A stretch of 64,000 bases of DNA, from NCBI RefSeq assembly GCF_016598615.1, contig NZ_CP066831.1, positions 5,766,001 through 5,830,000 of the forward strand. The letters run 5' to 3'. The notes below the pieces were generated by a model. The model ran no database searches. It was not told the DNA's origin and saw only the letters and a program-made list of their open reading frames with translations. The DNA comes from Streptomyces liliifuscus (GTDB lineage Bacteria > Actinomycetota > Actinomycetes > Streptomycetales > Streptomycetaceae). The position numbers were made by a program, and so were the translations under genes. Below are positions 56,415 to 64,000 of the stretch, piece after piece. Every line of letters starts with the position of its first letter. Positions within the stretch are counted from its first letter, which is position 1.

Positions 56415-58706
56415 TCACTTCACGGGCTGGGGCTCCGGTGTGCTCTCCGACTCGGCCTCGCCCGCCGGGGGTTCGTCGTCGACCGGGGTCTTCACGGAGT
56501 CGAGCAGCAGCTGGGCCACGTCGACGACCGTGATGGACTCCTTCGCCTTGCCATCGTTCTTCTTGCCGTTGACCGAGTCGGTCAGCATGACGAGGCAGAA
56601 CGGGCAGGCGGTGGAGACGATGTCCGGGTTCAACGACAGAGCCTCGTCCACGCGCTCGTTGTTGATGCGCTTGCCGATCCGCTCCTCCATCCACATCCGC
56701 GCGCCACCGGCACCGCAGCAGAAGCCGCGCTCCTTGTGGCGGTGCATCTCCTGCTGGCGCAGGCCCGGGACGGCCGACATGATCTCGCGCGGAGGCGTGT
56801 AGATCTTGTTGTGACGGCCCAGGTAGCAGGGGTCGTGGTAGGTGATGAGGCCCTCGACCGGGGTCACCGGGATCAGCTTGCCCTCGTCGATCAGGTGCTG
56901 GAGCAGCTGGGTGTGGTGGATGACCTCGTAGTCGCCGCCGAGCTGCGGGTACTCGTTGCCGAGGGTGTTGAGGCAGTGCGGGCAGGTCGCGACGATCTTC
57001 TTCGCGGACTTGGGCTTCTTCGACTCGGCGGTGAAGTTGCCCTCGTCGTCCATCTCCTCGCCGAACGCCATGTTCAGCGCGGAGACGTTCTCCATGCCGA
57101 GCTCCTGGAAGAGGGGCTCGTTGCCCAGGCGGCGGGCGGAGTCGCCGGTGCACTTCTCGTCGCCGCCCATGATCGCGAACTTGACGCCCGCGATGTGCAG
57201 CAGCTCGGCGAAGGCCTTGGTGGTCTTCTTGGCGCGGTCCTCAAGAGCACCCGCACAGCCGACCCAGTACAGGTAGTCGACCTCGGACAGGTCCTCGATG
57301 TCCTTGCCGACGACCGGGATCTCGAAGTCGACCTCCTTGGTCCACTCCAGGCGCTGCTTCTTCGCCAGACCCCAGGGGTTGCCCTTCTTCTCCAGGTTCT
57401 TGAGCATCGTGCCCGCCTCGGACGGGAACGCGCTCTCGATCATCACCTGGTAGCGGCGCATGTCGACGATGTGGTCGACGTGCTCGATGTCCACGGGGCA
57501 CTGCTCGACACAGGCGCCGCAGGTGGTGCAGGACCACAGCACGTCGGGGTCGATGACGCCGTTCTCCTCGAGGGTCCCGATGAGGGGCCGCTCGGCCTCG
57601 GCGAGGGCCGCGGCGGGCACGTCCTTGAGCTGCTCCGCGGTCGCCTTCTCGTTGCCCTCCATGTCCTTGCCGCCACCGGCGAGCAGGTAGGGGGCCTTGG
57701 CGTGGGCGTGGTCCCGCAGCGACATGATCAGCAGCTTCGGGGAGAGCGGCTTCCCGGTGTTCCAGGCGGGGCACTGCGACTGACAGCGCCCGCACTCGGT
57801 GCACGTGGAGAAGTCGAGGATGCCCTTCCAGGAGAACTGCTCGACCTGGGAGACACCGAACACGTCGTCGTCGCCCGGATCGGTGAAGTCGATCGGCTCG
57901 CCGCCCGACGTCATCGGCAGCAGGGCGCCCAGCGCGGTGCCGCCCTCGGCGTTCCGCTTGAACCAGATGTTCGGGAAGCCGAGGAAGCGGTGCCAGGCGA
58001 CACCCATGTTGGTGTTCAGCGCGACGGTGATCATCCAGATCAGCGAGGTGCCGATCTTGATCATCGCGACGAGGTAGACGAGGTTCTGGAGCACGCCGAG
58101 GGAGAGCCCCTTGAAGGCGAGGACCAGGGGGTACGAGGCGAAGTACGCGGCCTCGTAGTGCTCGACGTGGTGGATCGCGCCCTCAAGGCCGCGCAGGGTG
58201 TAGATGGCGAGGCCGATGGTGAGGATGACGTACTCGACGAAGTACGCCTGCCAGGCCTTGGAGCCGGCGAAACGGGACTTGCGGCCGGCCCGGGAGGGCA
58301 GGTTCAGCAGCCGGATCGCGATGAGCACGACGATGCCGACGATCGTCATCACGCCGATGAACTCGATGTACATCTCGAACGGCAGGAAGCCGCCGATGAC
58401 CGGCAGCGTCCAGTCCGCCTCGAAGAGCTGGCCGTACGCCTGCGCGAGGGTCGGCGGCAGCGTCAGGAAGCCGATCGCGACGAACCAGTGGGCGAAGCCG
58501 ACGATGCCCCAGCGGTTCATCCTGGTGTGACCCAGGAATTCCTTCACCAGGGTGATCGTGCGAGCCTTGGGGTCGTCGGTGCGGCTGCCCGCCGGCACCG
58601 GCTGGCCCAGCTTCACGAACCGGTAGATCTGCGCGACGGCTCGGGCGATGAGCGCAACGCCGACCACGGTCAGGACCAGCGACACGATGATCGCGGCGAG
58701 TTGCAT
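56415..58706 (-). CDS. Membrane Fe-S oxidoreductase (heterodisulfide-reductase type)
   Basis: 763 residues. The N-terminal third has five or six TM helices (first LAAIIVSLVLTVVGVALIA), like a nitrate-reductase gamma subunit. Two 4Fe-4S ferredoxin motifs (CTECGRCQSQCP; CTTCGACVEQCP) follow in the middle. Two CCG domains at the C-terminal end include VGCAGALEDRAKK, CPHCLNTLGNEYPQ, FCCGAGGARMW and STACPFCLVML. It would move electrons between the membrane quinone pool and a cytoplasmic partner. ATG 58706 has a GGAG-containing site (CGAGGAGTCCCGAA). It is divergent from dnaK across 369 bases. A similar gene sits beside the dnaK operon in other streptomycetes, as I recall. Confidence 0.92.
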   Translation of the reverse strand: MQLAAIIVSLVLTVVGVALIARAVAQIYRFVKLGQPVPAGSRTDDPKARTITLVKEFLGHTRMNRWGIVGFAHWFVAIGFLTLPPTLAQAYGQLFEADWTLPVIGGFLPFEMYIEFIGVMTIVGIVVLIAIRLLNLPSRAGRKSRFAGSKAWQAYFVEYVILTIGLAIYTLRGLEGAIHHVEHYEAAYFASYPLVLAFKGLSLGVLQNLVYLVAMIKIGTSLIWMITVALNTNMGVAWHRFLGFPNIWFKRNAEGGTALGALLPMTSGGEPIDFTDPGDDDVFGVSQVEQFSWKGILDFSTCTECGRCQSQCPAWNTGKPLSPKLLIMSLRDHAHAKAPYLLAGGGKDMEGNEKATAEQLKDVPAAALAEAERPLIGTLEENGVIDPDVLWSCTTCGACVEQCPVDIEHVDHIVDMRRYQVMIESAFPSEAGTMLKNLEKKGNPWGLAKKQRLEWTKEVDFEIPVVGKDIEDLSEVDYLYWVGCAGALEDRAKKTTKAFAELLHIAGVKFAIMGGDEKCTGDSARRLGNEPLFQELGMENVSALNMAFGEEMDDEGNFTAESKKPKSAKKIVATCPHCLNTLGNEYPQLGGDYEVIHHTQLLQHLIDEGKLIPVTPVEGLITYHDPCYLGRHNKIYTPPREIMSAVPGLRQQEMHRHKERGFCCGAGGARMWMEERIGKRINNERVDEALSLNPDIVSTACPFCLVMLTDSVNGKKNDGKAKESITVVDVAQLLLDSVKTPVDDEPPAGEAESESTPEPQPVK

Positions 58707-59007
58707 TTCGGGACTCCTCGGGCCTGCGAGGTTCTCTTCGGGGTGGGTCTCCCGGTTCCCCGAAGATTGATTACTAAGCGGTAACTTATGCAGTCCTCTG
58801 AGACTACCCACTCCTGTGTCCGCACTGTAGTCAGGGGTGCGGTGATCTGCGTCGCTGAGGCTTGCCTGAGTGAGTCGTGCCCCTTTGGGGGCACGGGGAA
58901 CTGTGTGACCAGCCCCCACGGACCCGCAGTCAACGGCCGACCCGCAGGTCAGGGCCTAATTGCGCGTAAGGGTGAGATAAGAGTTGAGCCCCCAAGACTC
59001 ACCTCTG
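58707..59007. other. Intergenic region upstream of dnaK, left part
   Basis: No ORF is supported. A hairpin element (GTGCCCC-TTTG-GGGGCAC at 58877-58894, then GGGAACTGTGTG) belongs to the dispersed Streptomyces repeat group. Near 58983-59002, GTTGAGCC and GACTCACC form a weaker, HAIR-like second site. Confidence 0.55.
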
Positions 59008-59055
59008 TTGACCGAGCGCTGAGCGTCGTGCACACTTGAGCCTGTTCCACTCAAG
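59008..59055 (+). promoter_or_regulatory. dnaK promoter and HspR operator (HAIR)
   Basis: TTGACC (59008-59013), a 17-base spacer and CACACT (59031-59036) form the promoter. CTTGAGC-N7-ACTCAAG (59035-59055) differs at one base from the HAIR consensus CTTGAGT-N7-ACTCAAG. The operator covers the -10 and start site, so HspR bound here would block transcription. Confidence 0.85.
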
Positions 59056-59075
59056 TCATTGCTGGAGGAATTGAA

Positions 59076-60937
<1,862 letters not shown>

Positions 60938-60941
<4 letters not shown>

Positions 60942-61606
60942 CAGAGGAGACCCCGGGCTTCGACGAGCAGCCCGACGTCCCCTCCGGCGCCACCCCTGAA
61001 GACGCCGAGCCGAAGCCTGCCCCCTCCGTAGAGGAGGGGGCGGCCCAGGCCGGGGACGCGGCAGCAGCAGCACAGATCGCGGGCCTCACCGCCCAGCTGG
61101 ACCAGGTGCGCACGGCGCTCGGCGAGCGCACGGCGGACGTCCAGCGGCTCCAGGCCGAGTACCAGAACTACCGCCGCCGGGTCGAGCGCGACCGGATCGC
61201 GGTCAAGGAGATCGCCATCGCGAACCTCCTGACCGAGCTCCTGCCCGTGCTCGACGACATCGGCCGCGCGCGGGACCACGGCGAACTGGTCGGCGGCTTC
61301 AAGTCGGTGGCCGAGTCGCTGGAGACCGTCGCGGCGAAGATGGGTCTGCAGCAGTTCGGCAAGGAGGGCGAGCCCTTCGACCCGACGATCCACGAGGCCC
61401 TGATGCACAGTTACGCACCGGACGTCACCGAGACGACGTGCGTGGCGATTCTGCAGCCGGGGTATCGCTTCGGCGAGCGCACCATCCGCCCCGCGCGGGT
61501 GGCCGTCGCCGAGCCGCAGCCGGGCGCGCAGACGGTCAAGGGCGACGAGACGGACGCGACCCAGGCGGCCGACGACAAGGAGAGCGGTGGCCCGGAAGAG
61601 GGCTGA
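60938..61606 (+). CDS. grpE: Nucleotide exchange factor GrpE
   Basis: 222 residues. A variable acidic N-terminus (about 1-50), then a coiled coil (AQLDQVRTALGERTADVQRL) and the GrpE core (EYQNYRRRVERDRIAVKEIA, then FDPTIHEALMHSYAPDVTET). It exchanges ADP for ATP on DnaK. GTG 60938 overlaps the dnaK stop by four bases. A C-terminal Asp/Glu/Gln-rich tail extends past the family core. Confidence 0.98.
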
Positions 61607-61693
61607 CGTGAAACAGGGCGTACGCGCGCCCGTATGCAGCACGAACACCAAGCGCGTACGTGACAGTGGCGTGCGGAAGGAGGGGCGTCGAGG

Positions 61694-62890
61694 ATGAGCA
61701 CCAAGGACTTCATCGAGAAGGACTACTACAAGGTCCTCGGCGTCCCCAAGGACGCCACCGAGGCCGAGATCAAGAAGGCGTACCGGAAACTCGCCCGCGA
61801 GTACCACCCGGACGCCAACAAGGGGAACGCGAAGGCCGAGGACCGCTTCAAGGAGATCTCCGAGGCGAACGACATCCTCGGGGACCCCAAGAAGCGCAAG
61901 GAGTACGACGAGGCCCGCGCCCTCTTCGGCAACGGCGGGTTCAGGCCGGGGCCCGGCGCCGGAGGCGGCAACTTCAACTTCGACCTGGGCGACCTCTTCG
62001 GAGGCGGCCCGGGTCAGGGCGGAGCGGGCGGCCAGGGCGGCGCCGGCGGCTTCGGCGGCGGTATCGGTGACGTGTTCGGCGGGCTGTTCAACCGCGGTGG
62101 CGCCACCACCGGCACGCGTACGCAGCCGCGGCGCGGCCAGGACATCGACACCGAGGTCACGCTCAGCTTCACGGAGGCCGTGGACGGGGCGACCGTTCCT
62201 CTCCGCATGACCTCGCAGTCCCCCTGCAAGGCCTGTTCGGGCACCGGCGACAAGAACGGCACACCGCGCGTGTGCCCGACCTGTGTCGGCACCGGCCAGG
62301 TCGCGCGGGGCTCGGGCGGCGGCTTCTCGCTGACCGACCCGTGCCCCGACTGCAAGGGCCGCGGCCTGATCGCGGAGCACGCGTGCCTGGTCTGCAACGG
62401 CTCGGGGCGCGCCAAGTCGTCCCGCACCATGCAGGTCCGTATCCCTGCCGGGGTGTCGGACAACCAGCGCATCCGGCTCCGCGGCAAGGGCGCACCGGGC
62501 GAGCGGGGCGGACCGGCGGGCGATCTGTACGTCACCGTGCATGTGGACGCGCACCCGGTCTTCGGCCGCAAGGGCGACAACCTCACCGTCACCGTCCCCG
62601 TCACCTTCACGGAGGCGGCGCTCGGCGGCGAGGTCCGCGTGCCCACGCTCGGGGGACCCCCGGTCACCCTGAAGCTGCCCCCGGGCACACCCAACGGCCG
62701 TACGATGCGCGCCCGTGGCAAGGGCGCGGTCCGCAAGGACGGCACCCGCGGGGACCTGTTGGTCACCGTCGAGGTGAGTGTCCCCACGGACGTGACGGGG
62801 AAGGCTCGTGACGCGCTCGAGGCGTATCGCGAGGCCACCGCGGACGAGGACCCGCGGGCGGAGCTGTTCCAGGCCGCGAAGGGAGCATGA
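61694..62890 (+). CDS. dnaJ: Chaperone DnaJ (Hsp40)
   Basis: 398 residues. J-domain (residues 10-75) with HPD in YHPDANKG, a Gly/Phe-rich linker, and a zinc domain with four CxxCxGxG-type motifs (CKACSGTG, CPTCVGTG, CPDCKGRG, CLVCNGSG). The C-terminal substrate-binding domains follow. It delivers substrates to DnaK and stimulates its ATPase. ATG 61694 follows GGAAGGAGGGG. It lies 87 bases after grpE and 7 bases before hspR. Confidence 0.98.
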   Translation: MSTKDFIEKDYYKVLGVPKDATEAEIKKAYRKLAREYHPDANKGNAKAEDRFKEISEANDILGDPKKRKEYDEARALFGNGGFRPGPGAGGGNFNFDLGDLFGGGPGQGGAGGQGGAGGFGGGIGDVFGGLFNRGGATTGTRTQPRRGQDIDTEVTLSFTEAVDGATVPLRMTSQSPCKACSGTGDKNGTPRVCPTCVGTGQVARGSGGGFSLTDPCPDCKGRGLIAEHACLVCNGSGRAKSSRTMQVRIPAGVSDNQRIRLRGKGAPGERGGPAGDLYVTVHVDAHPVFGRKGDNLTVTVPVTFTEAALGGEVRVPTLGGPPVTLKLPPGTPNGRTMRARGKGAVRKDGTRGDLLVTVEVSVPTDVTGKARDALEAYREATADEDPRAELFQAAKGA

Positions 62891-62897
62891 GGACACC

Positions 62898-63365
62898 ATG
62901 GACGCAACCGGACGCCGTCGACAGAGTTCTTATTCCGCATATGAGCTGACGGAAGAAACACCGGTGTACGTCATCTCGGTGGCCGCCCAGCTCTCCGGCC
63001 TGCACCCGCAGACCCTCCGCCAGTACGACCGCCTCGGCCTGGTCTCCCCGGACCGCACGGCCGGGCGCGGCCGCCGCTACTCGGCCCGTGACATCGAACT
63101 GCTGCGCACCGTCCAGCAGTTGTCGCAGGACGAGGGCATCAACCTCGCCGGCATCAAGCGCATCATCGAGCTGGAGAACCAGGTCGCCGCGCTCCAGTCC
63201 CGCGTCGCGGAGATGGAAGCGGCCCTGGACGGCGCGGCGGCCGCGATGCAGCAGCGCGAGGCCGCCGTCCACGCCTCGTACCGCCGCGACCTGGTCCCGT
63301 ACCAGGAGGTCCAGCAGACGAGCGCGCTGGTGGTGTGGCGCCCGAAGCGACAGCAGTCGGACTGA
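62898..63365 (+). CDS. hspR: Heat-shock repressor HspR (MerR family)
   Basis: 155 residues. MerR helix-turn-helix at about 24-90 (YVISVAAQLSGLHPQTLRQY), then a coiled coil (IIELENQVAALQSRVAEMEA) for dimerisation. It represses the dnaK operon and other heat-shock genes through HAIR sites; the operon's own HAIR is at 59035-59055, which gives feedback control. ATG 62898 has a weak GAGGA site 6 bases upstream. A 19-bp terminator follows. Confidence 0.97.
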   Translation: MDATGRRRQSSYSAYELTEETPVYVISVAAQLSGLHPQTLRQYDRLGLVSPDRTAGRGRRYSARDIELLRTVQQLSQDEGINLAGIKRIIELENQVAALQSRVAEMEAALDGAAAAMQQREAAVHASYRRDLVPYQEVQQTSALVVWRPKRQQSD

Positions 63366-63399
63366 CACGCGCGTGTAGTCCGACACTTGCAGGCACACA

Positions 63400-63439
63400 G
63401 GAGGGGCCCGGAGATTCGACCGAATCTCCGGGCCCCTCC
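63400..63439. terminator. 19-bp hairpin terminating the dnaK operon
   Basis: GGAGGGGCCCGGAGATTCG pairs with its exact complement (63421-63439) with a nominal two-base loop; the innermost pairs will open. The palindrome ACACGCGCGTGT (63365-63376) lies just upstream. Confidence 0.88.
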
Positions 63440-63536
63440 CACGTGTTGCGATCATGTACGGGACTACTGGACTACTGGACTACCGGACTACTGATCCACG
63501 GATCCGTTGGATTCACGGGGGGAATGGAGCGTTTCC

Positions 63537-64000
63537 ATGGCGATGGTGGGGCTGTTCTGGATCGCCGAGGGCGATGTGTATGTGGGAGCGAAGCCGTCCG
63601 GGCGTGCCCCGGGAGTGCGGCTGACGCCGGAGGGGGTCGTGTCGCTCGGCGACGGCAGCTCGGACCTGTGGCCGTGGGACAAGGTGCGTGGACTGACCGT
63701 CGAGGATGTCCCGTTGAAATCCGTCAGGCGTCAGATCAGCGTGATGGTGGACATGGTGCTGACCGTGACCAGCTTCGGCGAGACCGATGCGCCGCCGATG
63801 ATGAGCTTCGTCGTCGACACGGCCGACGGGACCACCGATCTGACCGTGTACGCGGCGGCGTCCAGCTACTCCCAGGAGGAGTACGACCTCTCGCTGTCCC
63901 TCCTGGCACACCTGACGGCGGGCGAGGCCACCCTGCGGGCGACGCTGGCCGCCATGGCGCAGTGGGGCCGGGCCCACGAGGGCGGGTCGCCCCGGGCGGC
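63537..64000 (+). CDS. Unrecognised protein, 3' end beyond the window
   Basis: Open frame from ATG 63537 to the right edge, at least 154 codons, with no stop. It begins MAMVGLFWIAEGDVYVGA and continues with RLTPEGVVSLGDGSSDLWPW. These look like short beta strands, perhaps a small PH-like or beta-barrel domain, then an Ala/Leu-rich helical region. No signal peptide or TM is visible and I do not recognise a family. A GGGGGGAATGGAG stretch lies upstream. It is probably an independent gene after the hspR terminator. Confidence 0.75.
   Translation, partial: MAMVGLFWIAEGDVYVGAKPSGRAPGVRLTPEGVVSLGDGSSDLWPWDKVRGLTVEDVPLKSVRRQISVMVDMVLTVTSFGETDAPPMMSFVVDTADGTTDLTVYAAASSYSQEEYDLSLSLLAHLTAGEATLRATLAAMAQWGRAHEGGSPRA

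Overview
The window is chromosomal DNA from a high-GC actinomycete, almost certainly a Streptomyces. The evidence is the strong G/C third-position bias, the GTG and TTG starts, the GTGA/ATGA/TGATG stop-start couplings, the dnaK-grpE-dnaJ-hspR operon behind an HspR operator, a WhiJ-type XRE/DUF397/ATPase cassette, and a Streptomyces-type cytoplasmic contractile injection system (CIS).

Layout. 1-7500: the 5' end of a tRNA-Gly, a tiny zinc-ribbon protein, dCTP deaminase, a phosphoribosyltransferase, a DMT-type membrane protein behind a promoter with an operator palindrome, an acetyltransferase, a sulfite-oxidase-type molybdoenzyme, a BBE flavoprotein and a YIP1-family membrane protein. 7600-19926: six same-strand FG-GAP proteins, four with Sec signal peptides and two lipoproteins. 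Each has seven DxDGDG-type loops, which predicts a seven-bladed integrin-like propeller. A WhiJ-type regulatory cassette, an NTF2-like protein and a VOC protein interrupt the row. 20367-23636: a peptidoglycan-binding/DUF1906 protein, a three-helix membrane protein and a Tat-type secreted protein.

23762-46528: the CIS locus. The minus strand encodes the sheath, tube, second tube protein, LysM baseplate protein, VgrG-like spike, gp25, baseplate J, tail-I protein, AAA+ ATPase, DUF4255 cap protein, a LuxR-type regulator and a membrane protein resembling the CIS membrane-attachment factor. It also carries a 1250-residue low-complexity protein studded with VQR motifs and a previously uncalled 35-residue ORF between spike and gp25. 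Embedded on the plus strand is a three-gene island. Its first gene is a DUF4157 (eCIS-core) effector with a C-terminal DNA/RNA-endonuclease-like domain. The other two are membrane proteins sharing an almost identical stalk but ending in different carbohydrate-binding-like modules (ricin trefoil versus ChW-like).

46757-64000: a large LAL regulator, a subtilisin-family protease, a GntR-ABC transporter operon, an SgcJ-like protein, a membrane Fe-S oxidoreductase of the heterodisulfide-reductase class, the dnaK operon with its HAIR operator, and a truncated gene at the right edge.

How it fits together. Sheath and tube form the contractile rod, the ATPase and cap finish assembly, and the spike/baseplate genes form the tip. 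There is no tail-fibre gene and no recognisable PAAR gene, as expected for a system acting inside its own cell. The zinc-ribbon/TM/discoidin-like protein is the likely membrane dock. The DUF4157 nuclease is the likely payload, and the VQR motif it shares with the giant protein suggests a loading code.
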